Shown here: piece by piece, positions 29,336 to 38,591 of the stretch
Layout: every line of letters begins with the position of its first letter
Numbering within the stretch: position 1 is the first letter of the stretch
NCBI RefSeq assembly: GCF_014857925.1
Contig: NZ_JACYVZ010000003.1
Coordinates: 124,001-188,000 of the forward strand
Reading direction: 5' to 3'
Source: Cysteiniphilum marinum
GTDB taxonomy: Bacteria; Pseudomonadota; Gammaproteobacteria; Francisellales; Francisellaceae
Length of the DNA: 64,000 nucleotides
Program-made: the position numbers and the translations under genes
Notes under the pieces: generated by a model
What the model was told of the DNA's origin: nothing
What the model saw: the letters and a program-made list of their open reading frames with translations, nothing else
The model's database searches: none

Positions 29336-29418
29336 CTTGAATGCCAAATTTATAATGACAACTCAATGCGAGGATATAAACTTGTTTAATCGTTATATTC
29401 TTTTGATAGTTACATCGT

Positions 29419-30699
29419 ATGACTCAACAATCGCTACCATTGGCAACAAAACAAATATCAGCAGAGGTATCATTACCGGGTTCAAAAAGTTTATCCAATC
29501 GCGTATTACTTATTGCGGCAATGGCAAAGGGTGAGTCGGTGATTGATAACTTGCCGTTAAGTAACGATGTATTAGCAGGTGTGGGCGCATTAAAAGCTTT
29601 GGGTGTTTCACATCAATTTGATGAGGCATCAGGGTGCATTATTATTCAGGGTGCTAATGGTTCTTTCCCTAACAAAGACGCACGCGTTTTTTGTAATGAA
29701 GCAGGGACGTTAACACGTTTTATTATTCCATTGTGTGCGGCACAAAAATCAGGTGAGTATTATATCTATGCTGCTGACAGAATGATGGCGCGTCCCATCG
29801 CTGAACAGCTATCTGTATTAAGCTCTTTGGGTATGCGCGCAGCTTATGAGCAAAATCAATCATCATTGCCCATGACTATTTTGGCAGAGGGTTTAAAACA
29901 AACAACTAATGTAAGCATTGATGGTGCTAAGAGTAGTCAGTTTTTGTCAGGTTTGTTAATTGCATCTCCTTTAATCGATGGTGGCTTAAGCATTCATTCA
30001 GATACAGATCATCCGCAACCTTATGTGCAAATGACCGTTGATATGATGCGTGACTTTGGTGTGGTAGTTGATGTGGAACATAATCTTTATAAGATACAAG
30101 GCAATCAAAGTTATCAAGCGCGACATTACGCAATTGAGCCAGATATTTCCACCGCATCGTACTTTTGGGCGTTGGCAGCAATCACACAAGGCGATGTTAA
30201 AGTTAAGCACGTAACTCGCGATGCCAAGCAAGGGGATATTCGTTTTTTAGAAGTGCTTGAGAAAATGGGCTGTCAAGTGATCACCGAAGAAGATGGTGTT
30301 CGCGTGATCGGTGGCGATGTATTGCATGGTGTGACAGTAGATATGCGCAATTTCTCTGATACATTCATGACTGTTGCCGCAATTGCGTGCTTTGCTAGGG
30401 GGCAGACACATATCACAGGGCTTGCACACACGCGTTTACAGGAATCAGATCGTGTTAGTGCCATGGCTGAGGGCTTAACACGTTTAGGTGTTAACGTGAC
30501 AACAACTAAGGATAGTATCCATATTTATCCTGCAGAATCATCGCTTAGAGCTGCTATTGTCGAAGGGCATAATGATCATCGCATTGCAATGTCATTGGCA
30601 CTGATTGGTTTAAAGCAAGAAGGTGTCATTATCAATGGTGCTGAGTGTGTTAGCAAGACATGCCCTGATTACTTTGAACGGATGGCGAAAATTATTTAG
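29419..30699 (+). CDS. aroA: 3-phosphoshikimate 1-carboxyvinyltransferase (EPSP synthase)
   Basis: A 426-residue cytosolic enzyme joining PEP to shikimate 3-phosphate in aromatic amino acid synthesis. Motifs are LPGSKSLSNRVLLIAAMAKG near residue 17 (substrate-binding Lys/Ser), NEAGTLTRFI, DRMMARPI, QFLSGLLIASP, and the C-terminal ESDRVSAMAEGL and DHRIAMSLALIG. Length matches class I enzymes. The start ATG lacks a strong ribosome site. Its 83-base gap to the giant-protein operon contains no clear terminator. Confidence 0.97.
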   Translation: MTQQSLPLATKQISAEVSLPGSKSLSNRVLLIAAMAKGESVIDNLPLSNDVLAGVGALKALGVSHQFDEASGCIIIQGANGSFPNKDARVFCNEAGTLTRFIIPLCAAQKSGEYYIYAADRMMARPIAEQLSVLSSLGMRAAYEQNQSSLPMTILAEGLKQTTNVSIDGAKSSQFLSGLLIASPLIDGGLSIHSDTDHPQPYVQMTVDMMRDFGVVVDVEHNLYKIQGNQSYQARHYAIEPDISTASYFWALAAITQGDVKVKHVTRDAKQGDIRFLEVLEKMGCQVITEEDGVRVIGGDVLHGVTVDMRNFSDTFMTVAAIACFARGQTHITGLAHTRLQESDRVSAMAEGLTRLGVNVTTTKDSIHIYPAESSLRAAIVEGHNDHRIAMSLALIGLKQEGVIINGAECVSKTCPDYFERMAKII

Positions 30700-30752
30700 T
30701 TCATGCGCAAATCACGGTAAACTACAGCTATTTTTGATAGAAAGGACGATTG

Positions 30753-31355
30753 ATGCAAGATAGGCAGCTATTGGATTTAGAGGTGATTTTATCGCGCTTT
30801 AGCGTCAGACGTGCTTTTTATCTAGGAAAAGTTAAGAAAGCTTATTTTGAGCGAGTTTCCGCAGTGCATCATTATGCAGCAAGCGGTTTTATTTACGATG
30901 CACAATTATTTGGTGCAAGCTTTAATGCTGGCAATTGGCCATTTGCAAACAAAAGCTTTGATCTGATTGTGCTTGATAATGTGTTATTAAATTCTAATGA
31001 TGTACATAAAATTTTAATGGAAGCCATTCGAGTACTCAGTGATGATGGTTGCTTGATTGTGGTGCAATACAAAAAAAATCAGGATATAACGATTCCTTTT
31101 CGCTTTGTTAATAAAGAAATAAAATCCCAAGGTTTACATAAAATTGAAAGTCATTATTATGATGTGTTTAATGTCAGAGACTTCAATAAATGGTTGCCGT
31201 GTTTGTTGCCTGAGAGCTTTTCTTGTGAGTATATTGCAAGCTTCAGCAAACAGGTTATTCCGCTAAGCCCATTGTTCTCAGGGGCAACGGAAATGGTTAA
31301 GCTGCCCGGAAAATATGCCATTGGCATGAATAAAGCGTTTAAAGTGAAGAAATAA
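30753..31355 (+). CDS. Class I SAM-dependent methyltransferase-like protein (YafS-like position)
   Basis: A 200-residue cytosolic protein. ATG 30753 has AAAGGA upstream; the TTG at 30750 was rejected. The later Rossmann part is visible: FDLIVLDNVLLNSNDVHKIL, then EAIRVLSDDGCLIVVQY, the motif IV-VI pattern of Methyltransf_11 proteins. The classical Gly-rich SAM loop is degenerate, reading AASGFIYDAQLFG instead. In E. coli the methyltransferase-like gene yafS lies beside rnhA, and here rnhA is next downstream, which supports that identity. The substrate is unknown. Confidence 0.75.
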   Translation: MQDRQLLDLEVILSRFSVRRAFYLGKVKKAYFERVSAVHHYAASGFIYDAQLFGASFNAGNWPFANKSFDLIVLDNVLLNSNDVHKILMEAIRVLSDDGCLIVVQYKKNQDITIPFRFVNKEIKSQGLHKIESHYYDVFNVRDFNKWLPCLLPESFSCEYIASFSKQVIPLSPLFSGATEMVKLPGKYAIGMNKAFKVKK

Positions 31356-31395
31356 GCAACTAGAGTTGAAAATTTTAGAAAAAATATGATTTAAA

Positions 31396-31507
31396 AACAC
31401 CCCGTCAGCCTGCGGCTGCCACCCCTCTTACAAAGAGGGGAATTAGGCAAAGGTTTTACATTCCCCTCTTTGTAAGAGGGGTGCTTAAGCTTGCGAGGCA
31501 GGGTGTT
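31396..31507. repeat. Family R palindromic repeat, complete copy
   Basis: A 112-base element with outer ends AACACCCCG and a near-inverted counterpart CAGGGTGTT. Inside are 22-base perfectly inverted arms at 31421-31442 and 31461-31482, with an 18-base spacer. The left end (CGTCAGCCTGCGGCTG) recurs inverted at the right end of the copy at 55546-55661. It has no ORF of its own and lies between the methyltransferase gene and rnhA. Its size and ends suggest a MITE-like or REP-like element. Transcribed, it would form a strong hairpin. Confidence 0.85.
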
Positions 31508-31564
31508 GAACTGGTAACAATACAGTGCTTTAGGTAACTGAAAAATAAAAAATAGATAAAATAG

Positions 31565-32032
31565 ATGAACACTCAAAAAAACAACGACGTAAATAAATTG
31601 AAAAAGATTGTCATTTATACCGATGGCGCGTGCAAGGGCAATCCTGGACGCGGCGGTTGGGGGGCAATTTTGCAATACAAAGCCAAAACTAAAGAGATTT
31701 ATGGTGGGGAAGATAATACCACCAATAACCGCATGGAGTTATTGGCAGCAATTAAGGCGTTGCAGTTATTGAAAGAAACTTGTGATGTTGAACTTTACAC
31801 TGATTCCAAATATGTGCAGCAAGGTGTCAATGAATGGCTTGATGGTTGGATACAACGTGGTTGGAAAACAGCAAATAAGCAACCAGTAAAAAATCAAGAC
31901 TTATGGCAAATGCTTGATCAATTGCGCTATAAACATCAGGTGAAATGGTGTTGGGTTAAAGGGCATAATGGTCACCCATTAAATGAGCGTGCTGATGAAT
32001 TGGCTAATAAAGGGGTCGTGCATAGTGAATAG
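31565..32032 (+). CDS. rnhA: Ribonuclease HI
   Basis: A 155-residue enzyme that cuts RNA in RNA-DNA hybrids. All four acidic catalytic residues are visible: Asp in [12 protein letters not shown], Glu in NRMELLAAI, Asp in LYTDSKYVQ and Asp in NERADELA, along with the conserved His in VKGHNGH. It is the first gene of an overlapping four-gene run; the ansA start lies inside its last codons. Confidence 0.98.
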   Translation: MNTQKNNDVNKLKKIVIYTDGACKGNPGRGGWGAILQYKAKTKEIYGGEDNTTNNRMELLAAIKALQLLKETCDVELYTDSKYVQQGVNEWLDGWIQRGWKTANKQPVKNQDLWQMLDQLRYKHQVKWCWVKGHNGHPLNERADELANKGVVHSE

Positions 32033-33062
32033 TAAATCTATTAAAAATAAGAAGATCTATGTAATCTATACCGGTGGCACAATTGGGATGGTCAAGACTG
32101 ACAAAGGTTATGCACCAAAGCAAGGCTATTTGTTGGATAAAATTAAAACGATCAAAGATTTTTATCATAATGATGTGCCTGATTTTAAGATCAATGAATA
32201 TCCTGAGTTGATTGATTCAGCAAATATCAAACCAGAGGATTGGATCACCATCGCATTGGATATTGTCAATCATTATGAGCAATATGATGGCTTTGTGGTG
32301 TTGCATGGCACGGATACTCTGGCGTATACCGCATCGAGCCTGTCATTTATGTTGAAGAATTTAAACAAACCAGTGATTTGCACAGGCTCACAGATCCCGA
32401 TTTCTGAGCTAAGATCAGATGCCTCAGATAATATATTGCATAGTTTGATCTTAGCGGCGGATGAGCGTATTGCTGAGGTTTGTGTGTATTTTAATAAGCA
32501 GCTATTACGAGGTAATCGCTCAGTTAAGGTTAATGCTTCAGGAATGGATGCATTTAACTCACCTAATTATCCGCCATTAGGGCAAGTGGGTATTGATATC
32601 GAGTTAAATGAAGCTTATCTGTATCCGTGTGATCATAATGAGCCCGCTGAGATTGAATTTAAAACATTAGGCGTGCCTAAGATTGCAGTGCTATCAATTT
32701 TCCCAGGCATGGATGCAAATATCTTAAAAAAAGTATTACAGCCACCGTTACAAGGATTGATTCTTAAAACCTATGGTGCAGGCAATATCATGAACTCGCC
32801 TGAGATTCTATATGAGCTTATCGAAGCGTGTCAGCGAGGTGTGATTATCATTAATTGCACCCAGTGTTTAAAGGGTAGTGTCAAAATGGGGGCGTATGAA
32901 GCAGGTGTAGGGCTTGTCAATGCGGGTGTTATTTCAGGGCATGATATGACCGATGAAGCAGCGTTGACCAAGCTCTTTTATCTTTTGAGTATTCCGGGGT
33001 TAACACAAGAAGAAGTGAAATTAGCACTACATAAAAACTTGCGAGGAGAAATAACGTTATGA
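32025..33062 (+). CDS. ansA: L-asparaginase, type I (cytoplasmic)
   Basis: A 345-residue enzyme converting asparagine to aspartate and ammonia. It has the first catalytic Thr in [11 protein letters not shown] and the second in [15 protein letters not shown], then [14 protein letters not shown] and YGAGN. It has no signal peptide, so it is the cytosolic type. GTG 32025 was chosen because AGGGG lies nine bases upstream and the length then matches E. coli AnsA; the open frame extends further into rnhA. It overlaps the rnhA stop by eight bases, and its own stop overlaps the can start (ATGA). Confidence 0.95.
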   Translation: MNSKSIKNKKIYVIYTGGTIGMVKTDKGYAPKQGYLLDKIKTIKDFYHNDVPDFKINEYPELIDSANIKPEDWITIALDIVNHYEQYDGFVVLHGTDTLAYTASSLSFMLKNLNKPVICTGSQIPISELRSDASDNILHSLILAADERIAEVCVYFNKQLLRGNRSVKVNASGMDAFNSPNYPPLGQVGIDIELNEAYLYPCDHNEPAEIEFKTLGVPKIAVLSIFPGMDANILKKVLQPPLQGLILKTYGAGNIMNSPEILYELIEACQRGVIIINCTQCLKGSVKMGAYEAGVGLVNAGVISGHDMTDEAALTKLFYLLSIPGLTQEEVKLALHKNLRGEITL

Positions 33063-33763
33063 AATATTTAACGAAGTTGATGGAGCAAAATCGTCAATGG
33101 GTTGAAGATACTAATAAAAACAAGCCAGGTTTCTTTGAGAGTTTATCAAAGCAGCAAAATCCGGAGTATTTATGGATTGGTTGCTCGGATAGTCGTGTGC
33201 CCGCAAATCAAATACTAGGGTTGTTACCAGGTGACATTTTTGTGCATCGCAATGTAGCTAATGTTGTTGTTCATTCTGATTTGAATTTTTTATCTGTGTT
33301 GCAATACGCTGTTGATGTATTGAAAGTAAAGCATATCCTTGTTTGTGGGCACTATTGTTGCGGTGGTATTAAAGCCGCTACTATGAATGAGTCGCATGGA
33401 CTTATCGATAACTGGTTAAGGCATGTCCAAGATGTACATCATAAGCATAAAGAATTATTAAAACCTTTCGACCATGGTGAGTGTGAGGCCTTAGCGCCAG
33501 AAATTGATTGCAAAGAGCAAAAGCATGCAGTGATGTGTGAGCTTAACGTCGTTGAGCAGGTAATTAATGTCGCCAAAACCACGGTACTCCAAGATGCTTG
33601 GCAACGTGGGCAAGAAGTGATGATTCATGGTTGTGTCTATGCTGTATCTAATGGATTCTTACAGCAGATTGCTTTTGGCGTTGCAAGTAATGATGAAATT
33701 GAAGATTTTTATGATAAAGCATTAACTAGCATACAGCGTGATTTATATAAGGCGAAAACATAA
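33059..33763 (+). CDS. can: Beta-class carbonic anhydrase
   Basis: A 234-residue zinc enzyme interconverting CO2 and bicarbonate. Zinc ligands and the active-site Asp-Arg pair lie in WIGCSDSRVPA and LVCGHYCCGGI. Length and motifs match E. coli Can. Bicarbonate is the substrate of PEP carboxylase encoded elsewhere in the window. It is translationally coupled to ansA and to the downstream SIMPL gene (the TAATG overlap at 33763). Confidence 0.96.
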   Translation: MKYLTKLMEQNRQWVEDTNKNKPGFFESLSKQQNPEYLWIGCSDSRVPANQILGLLPGDIFVHRNVANVVVHSDLNFLSVLQYAVDVLKVKHILVCGHYCCGGIKAATMNESHGLIDNWLRHVQDVHHKHKELLKPFDHGECEALAPEIDCKEQKHAVMCELNVVEQVINVAKTTVLQDAWQRGQEVMIHGCVYAVSNGFLQQIAFGVASNDEIEDFYDKALTSIQRDLYKAKT

Positions 33764-34473
33764 TGGCTGAGCAAAAGAGTGTTGATAAGACAAAGTTTTT
33801 TGGTTATCTAAGTATAGGCGTTGGTATGGCGCTAGCTGGTGGCTTTGTATCGTATGGGATTTTGAATTTTCATGCGTTTAATCGCTATGTTGCCGTTAAA
33901 GGTTTGGCAGAGCAAACGGTTAAAGCGGATAAAGCCATTTGGAGTATCAGTTATAGCGTTAATGCCAATAGTTTAAAAGAAGTCTATCAGAAGGTTGATC
34001 AAGATCAATTAGCAGTGAAAAACTTTATAAGTCAAGCGGGTGTGGATACCAAAGCGTTGCAGTATGGTAGTATTTCGCTAAATCAAAACTCGCATAGCAA
34101 AGATCAGGTTAACACCTCAAATTACAGTGCTTATGGCAGTATGACGATCACGACAGATAAGGTTGATTTAGTGCAAGGTTTAGCGCAAAAAACCAGTGAT
34201 TTGGTCGCCAAAGGTGTTGTCGTTAGTAGTAGTAATGTCGCCTATAAATATACAAGGCTTAATAGCATCAAACCAAAGATGCTCGAAGATGCCACACAAA
34301 ATGCCAAAACAGCAGCATTGCAATTTGCTAAAAATGCGCAAACCGCTTTAGGCAGCATTCGCCAAGCATCGCAAGGTGCTTTTACGATTAGTAATCAAGA
34401 TGCCTCTTATGGGGATGGTGATCCCTATAAGCTGGTTCGTGTTGTGGTGAGTTCAGAGTATTTTTTGAAATAA
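33763..34473 (+). CDS. SIMPL-domain (DUF541) exported or membrane-anchored protein
   Basis: A 236-residue protein with one N-terminal hydrophobic segment (YLSIGVGMALAGGFVSYGIL) acting as an anchor or uncleaved signal. The SIMPL pattern follows: VAVKGLAEQTVKADKAIW, a long helical middle and the closing strand VRVVVSSEYFL. The family is periplasmic with poorly known function. It is the last gene of the rnhA-ansA-can run; its one-base overlap with can suggests coupled translation. Confidence 0.88.
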   Translation: MAEQKSVDKTKFFGYLSIGVGMALAGGFVSYGILNFHAFNRYVAVKGLAEQTVKADKAIWSISYSVNANSLKEVYQKVDQDQLAVKNFISQAGVDTKALQYGSISLNQNSHSKDQVNTSNYSAYGSMTITTDKVDLVQGLAQKTSDLVAKGVVVSSSNVAYKYTRLNSIKPKMLEDATQNAKTAALQFAKNAQTALGSIRQASQGAFTISNQDASYGDGDPYKLVRVVVSSEYFLK

Positions 34474-34604
34474 AATAATAGAGCATTCACTTGGTTACTC
34501 TATTTATAAACTGACATGTGGATAATAATTGGCTATTAACCATTGTTTCTGCTAGCATTTTTATGCTGCGTATTAATATTTAACCTAAGTTTGGAGTTAT
34601 CAAT

Positions 34605-35045
34605 ATGGCAAAGCCACTTTATGAAAGAGATTTTTATGCTTGGACGATTCAGACTGTTCAAGCGTTAAGAGCTAAAGCATTTAATAAAGTTGATATTGAA
34701 CACTTAACAGAGGAGTTAGAAAGTATGGGTGCAAGTCAAAAGCACGCATTAAAAAGTAGGCTGCGTGTTCTTTTAATGCATCTGCTTAAGTGGCAATATC
34801 AACCTTCTTATAGAAGTAGGAGTTGGGAAAATACGATTATTGCGCAAAGAGATGATTTGAAGGATCTCATCCAAGATAATCCTAGTTTGAAAAGTAAAAT
34901 TGATGAAACACTTCCTAAGTCTTATAAGTTAGCATTATTGGACTTTGAAAATGAGACAGGCATTGATCCTAAAAAAGCTGAAGTGCCGGAGGTTTGTCGT
35001 TATAGTTTTGATCAGGTATTAGATGATGGGTTTTATCCTGAATAA
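34605..35045 (+). CDS. DUF29 family protein
   Basis: A 146-residue cytosolic helical protein. It shows the DUF29 pattern: YERDFYAWTIQTVQALRA at the start, DIEHLTEELESMG, RLRVLLMHLLKWQYQP and RSWENTIIAQRDDL. The function of the family is unknown; members are abundant in cyanobacteria and patchy in proteobacteria, which hints at horizontal spread. GGAG lies upstream of the ATG. Confidence 0.93.
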   Translation: MAKPLYERDFYAWTIQTVQALRAKAFNKVDIEHLTEELESMGASQKHALKSRLRVLLMHLLKWQYQPSYRSRSWENTIIAQRDDLKDLIQDNPSLKSKIDETLPKSYKLALLDFENETGIDPKKAEVPEVCRYSFDQVLDDGFYPE

Positions 35046-35104
35046 TTTTTTCTGTACCAAGCACCGTAAAATGATTTGTGGGCGGTATATTATATAAGCG
35101 TTGG

Positions 35105-35169
35105 CTGAGCGTAAGTCGAAGCCATTATAAGCAATATATTTTTAAATGCATCCTTCGACTTATGATCAG
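35105..35169. repeat. Imperfect inverted repeat with GAGCGTAAGTCGAAG arms
   Basis: The left arm 35105-35124 (CTGAGCGTAAGTCGAAG) and right arm 35150-35169 pair with a few mismatches around a 25-base loop. A relative, CTGAGCGAAGTCGAAGG, occurs singly near 52035. This is a common type of dispersed intergenic hairpin. Confidence 0.5.
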
Positions 35170-35198
35170 GGTGCGATAAATGCTAAGGGTTGATTTTT

Positions 35199-35630
35199 TT
35201 GAATATTGATTTTTTTATATTGCCTACTCAAGATGATGAGCAATTTTATCAGTTTGTGAGCATGCAGGTTAAATCCTATTATGCAGCAGGGAAAACGGTT
35301 GTGATCTATGCAGAGGATCTATTGTGTAAGGAGCTGGATGCTAGGTTATGGTTTAATGGTGAGGATGATTTTTTGCCGCACGCTTATATGGCTGAGGTGT
35401 CACCAGATTATGCAAAGCTACCGGTGGTGCTTGTGAGTGAGGCAGCTTCTCTTAAAAGTGTTAACAAAGACATATTGATTGATCTAACGCTGAGTAACAT
35501 GCCAGCTCATAGTGAGGTAAAACATTTAGTGAAAATTGTTGATCAAGAGCCTTCAAGACTACAGGCTTCAAGGCGTTATTATAAGGCGTTACAGCAACAA
35601 GGCTTTAGTATTAATGTGCATAAAATATAA
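35199..35630 (+). CDS. holC: DNA polymerase III chi subunit
   Basis: A 143-residue subunit of the clamp-loader complex that contacts single-strand-binding protein. Family features are the N-terminal strand NIDFFIL, the LLCKELDARLWFNGEDDFLPHAY segment (the Asp-xx-Leu-Trp and FLPH hallmarks) and the C-terminal RYYKALQQQGFSINVH. TTG 35199 is preferred because AAGGG lies nine bases upstream; TTG 35190 is also in frame. The usual neighbours pepA and valS are absent here. Confidence 0.9.
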   Translation: MNIDFFILPTQDDEQFYQFVSMQVKSYYAAGKTVVIYAEDLLCKELDARLWFNGEDDFLPHAYMAEVSPDYAKLPVVLVSEAASLKSVNKDILIDLTLSNMPAHSEVKHLVKIVDQEPSRLQASRRYYKALQQQGFSINVHKI

Positions 35631-35655
35631 CGATTAGATACCATGAGGAGGTGAC

Positions 35656-35890
35656 ATGAGATATCGTTTGTTGGCAATTGGTTTATTGAGTTGTTTGTTT
35701 AGCTATTCATGGGCGGATATTAATGTTGATATCAAACTATAGCCAACTCTTGTTTAATGAAAATGGCATTGTTCAGACAAAAATAGAGTCAATTATCTTT
35801 AACGAGAAATCTGCAAAAGGATCTAGTGTTTTCTTGGTAAGTGATAATGATGGTAAACCTTCTGAATTTTGCCAAGTTGAAATATATTAA
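35656..35890 (+). pseudogene. Small secreted protein gene with a frameshift
   Basis: A strong ribosome site (GAGGAGG) precedes ATG 35656. The first 25 codons form a clean signal peptide (LLAIGLLSCLFSYSWA, then DINVDIK), but the frame stops at TAG 35740. One base later in frame the sequence stays open for about 50 codons (YSQLLFNENGIVQTK to FCQVEIY) and ends at TAA 35890. A single inserted base near 35737 explains this. The function is unknown; it could be a decayed gene or a sequencing error. Confidence 0.7.
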
Positions 35891-36062
35891 ATAATTTGAT
35901 CTCAAAAGACACTTCAATGCTTACATTTAAACCTTGTTTTTGTCAGGCTTAGATTAATTCTGATTGCTTGCTTCTTCACGGTAGCACTTCAATTTATTTG
36001 TGCTAGAATACGCAAGATTTTGTGTTTAACACGTTAATTTTCTTGATAAGCAGGAGAAAGCA

Positions 36063-36452
36063 ATGAAACATCAAGGACCACGAAATATAGGGCTTGGCTC
36101 AATAAAGTCCTATTCGTTCCCTATTACGGCAATAAGCTCGATTATTCACCGAATCACTGGTGTGTTAATGGTTGTGTTATTGCCGTTTTTATTATGGGGT
36201 TTTAGTTTATCAATGCGCTGTGGTGGCGGTTTTTATTATGTGCAGGATTTATTAATCCATTCACCATGGAGCATTGTCGCTTGGATCTTTATATCGGCGG
36301 TATCGTATCATGTGATCGCAGGCATTCGCCACTTGATTATGGATTTAGGGTTTGGTGAAGAAATGTGTGTGGCTCGAGCTTCTTCAATCGCTGTTTTAGT
36401 GCTAGGTGTATTAGTAACAATTTTCTGGGGGCTTTGGTTATGGGTAATGTAA
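36063..36452 (+). CDS. sdhC: Succinate dehydrogenase cytochrome b556 subunit
   Basis: A 129-residue membrane subunit of complex II, anchoring SdhAB and binding haem and quinone. The signature SIIHRITGVLMV is present, with the haem-ligand His in SAVSYHVIAGIRHLIMDLGF. There are three membrane helices. AGGAGAAAG precedes the ATG. It is first in sdhCDAB and overlaps sdhD by 13 bases. Confidence 0.96.
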   Translation: MKHQGPRNIGLGSIKSYSFPITAISSIIHRITGVLMVVLLPFLLWGFSLSMRCGGGFYYVQDLLIHSPWSIVAWIFISAVSYHVIAGIRHLIMDLGFGEEMCVARASSIAVLVLGVLVTIFWGLWLWVM

Positions 36453-36781
36453 CTTCATGCACACGTTCAGGTTTGAAAGACTGGTTTTTGCAACGTGTTA
36501 CCGCAATCATTATTATGTTATATGCAATCTTTGTGATGGTTGTTGTCTTAACACTATCCGGTGATGGTTCATATCATACATGGCTTGCGATTTTCCAAAA
36601 CACGTGGGTAAAAATATTTACGATTTTAGCATTTTTGTCATTAATGGCGCATGCGTGGATTGGTATGTGGACGATTTTCACTGATTATGTGAAGTGCGCA
36701 TGTATTCGCGGATTCTTGCAAGTAGCTGCAATTGTTGGTTATCTTGCGTGTTTTATTTGGCTTATTTGTATTTTATTTTAA
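36440..36781 (+). CDS. sdhD: Succinate dehydrogenase membrane anchor subunit
   Basis: A 113-residue three-helix protein. ATG 36440 (MGNVTSCTRSGLKDWF) gives the expected length; the longer ORF from 36365 runs in the sdhC coding region. Family motifs are LQRVTAIIIMLYAIF and the haem-site HAWIGMWTIFTDYV. Translation is coupled to sdhC by overlap. Confidence 0.95.
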   Translation: MGNVTSCTRSGLKDWFLQRVTAIIIMLYAIFVMVVVLTLSGDGSYHTWLAIFQNTWVKIFTILAFLSLMAHAWIGMWTIFTDYVKCACIRGFLQVAAIVGYLACFIWLICILF

Positions 36782-36793
36782 GGGGTATTGATA

Positions 36794-38581
36794 ATGAAAA
36801 TTGCAGTACAACAATTTGATGCAATCGTTGTTGGTGCCGGTGGGGCTGGAATGCAGGCAGCATTTCAATTAGCTCAATCTGGGTTTAAAACCGCAGCGAT
36901 TTCAAAAGTATTTCCAACGCGCTCGCATACGGTATCAGCGCAAGGCGGTATCGCTGCGGCATTAGGGAATGTTGAATATGATGATGGTCTTCCATCAGAT
37001 GATTGGAAATGGCATACCTATGATACGGTTAAAGGTTCTGATTATATCGGTGATCAAGAAGCGATTGAGTTTATGTGTGAGAATGCACCACAAGCAATTA
37101 TTGAGCTTGAGCATATGGGTATGCCATTCTCACGTTTGGAAAATGGCAAGATTTATCAACGTGCTTTTGGTGGTATGTCACGCAATTATGATGTGGGTAA
37201 TATTGCCAAAAGAACATGTGCAGCATCTGATAGAACAGGGCATGCGTTATTGCATACGCTTTATCAAGGTAATTTAAAGCATGAAACTAAATTCTTTAAC
37301 GAGTGGTATGCGCTTGATTTAGTGAAGTCTTCAGAGCACGCAATTGCCGGTGTTTTGGCAATGAATATGGAAACTGGTGAAATCGTGTTCTTCCAATCAA
37401 AAGTAACGATCTTAGCCACAGGTGGCGCAGGACGCATTTACGAATCAAGCACCAATGCACATATCAATACGGGCGATGGTGTGGGTATGGCGTTAAGAGC
37501 TGGTATTCCATTACAGGATATGGAATTCTGGCAATTCCACCCAACAGGTATCGCAGGCGCTGGCGTATTAGTAACCGAGGGTTGCCGTGGTGAAGGTGGA
37601 ATTCTACGTAATAAAGATGGCGAGCGCTTTATGGAGCGTTATGCGCCAAATGCCAAAGATTTGGCATCGCGTGATGTGGTATCACGTGCATCACAACAAG
37701 AGATCAATGAAGGCAGAGGACTTAAGTTTGCTGGCGTTGATTGTGTCCACTTAGATTTAACGCATTTAGATGAAAGTGTGATTAAAGAGCGTCTACCAGG
37801 TATTCGTGAGTTGGCAATGACCTTTGCAGGTGTTGATCCATTAAAAGCGCCGATTCCTGTAGTGCCAACTTGCCACTATATGATGGGTGGTGTTCCTACT
37901 AATAAACACGGTCAAGCATTAACACAAAACGCCAATGGTGAAGATGTTGTTATCGATGGCTTATATGCCGTTGGTGAGTGTGCCAGCGTTTCTGTGCATG
38001 GCGCGAATCGTTTAGGTTCTAACTCATTACTGGATTTGGTGGTATTTGGTCGTGCGGCAGGTATGCATGCTGAGGATGCATTGCGTGCTGGTATGCAGCA
38101 ACGCGATGTAACCGATGAGGCATTAGATCAAGCAATGCTACGTTATAACCGCTGGGAAAATAACAAAGGTGGTGAGGGTGTTGCTGAATTACGTGCGGAA
38201 TTGCAAAAGGCAATGCAGGTTGATTTCTCAGTGTTTAGAACAGAGCAACAAATGCAAGATGGTTTAGAGCGTTTGAAATCACTGCGTGAGCGCGTGCAAA
38301 AAGCATCTCTTGCGGATCACTCACATGTATTTAATACCGCAAGAATCGAAGCGCTTGAGCTTGACAATCTGATGGAAACTGCAATGGCAACGGCTGTTCT
38401 TGCATTGACGCGTAAAGAGTCACGCGGTGCGCATTCACGTGAAGACTACCCTGAACGTGATGATGAGAATTGGTTGAAGCACACGCTTTATTTTCTAGAG
38501 GGAGATCGTCCGTCAACGCGTGATGTGAATATGAAACCATTAAAATTAGAACCATTCCAACCAAAAGTAAGAAGCTACTAA
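36794..38581 (+). CDS. sdhA: Succinate dehydrogenase flavoprotein subunit
   Basis: A 595-residue catalytic subunit oxidising succinate to fumarate. The FAD Rossmann loop is [15 protein letters not shown], and FAD attaches covalently to the His in [11 protein letters not shown]. The active-site region includes HPTGI, the Arg of RDVVSRA and HYMMGGV, with [14 protein letters not shown] near 405. ATG 36794 follows AGGGG; the TTG at 36788 was rejected. Confidence 0.98.
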   Translation: MKIAVQQFDAIVVGAGGAGMQAAFQLAQSGFKTAAISKVFPTRSHTVSAQGGIAAALGNVEYDDGLPSDDWKWHTYDTVKGSDYIGDQEAIEFMCENAPQAIIELEHMGMPFSRLENGKIYQRAFGGMSRNYDVGNIAKRTCAASDRTGHALLHTLYQGNLKHETKFFNEWYALDLVKSSEHAIAGVLAMNMETGEIVFFQSKVTILATGGAGRIYESSTNAHINTGDGVGMALRAGIPLQDMEFWQFHPTGIAGAGVLVTEGCRGEGGILRNKDGERFMERYAPNAKDLASRDVVSRASQQEINEGRGLKFAGVDCVHLDLTHLDESVIKERLPGIRELAMTFAGVDPLKAPIPVVPTCHYMMGGVPTNKHGQALTQNANGEDVVIDGLYAVGECASVSVHGANRLGSNSLLDLVVFGRAAGMHAEDALRAGMQQRDVTDEALDQAMLRYNRWENNKGGEGVAELRAELQKAMQVDFSVFRTEQQMQDGLERLKSLRERVQKASLADHSHVFNTARIEALELDNLMETAMATAVLALTRKESRGAHSREDYPERDDENWLKHTLYFLEGDRPSTRDVNMKPLKLEPFQPKVRSY

Positions 38582-38591
38582 GGAGATAACG

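Noticed and set aside
31396-31507. Reading the family R repeat as a simple Rho-independent terminator
   Set aside because: There is no T run after the arms, and related copies with the same outer ends occur elsewhere, so a dispersed repeat fits better.
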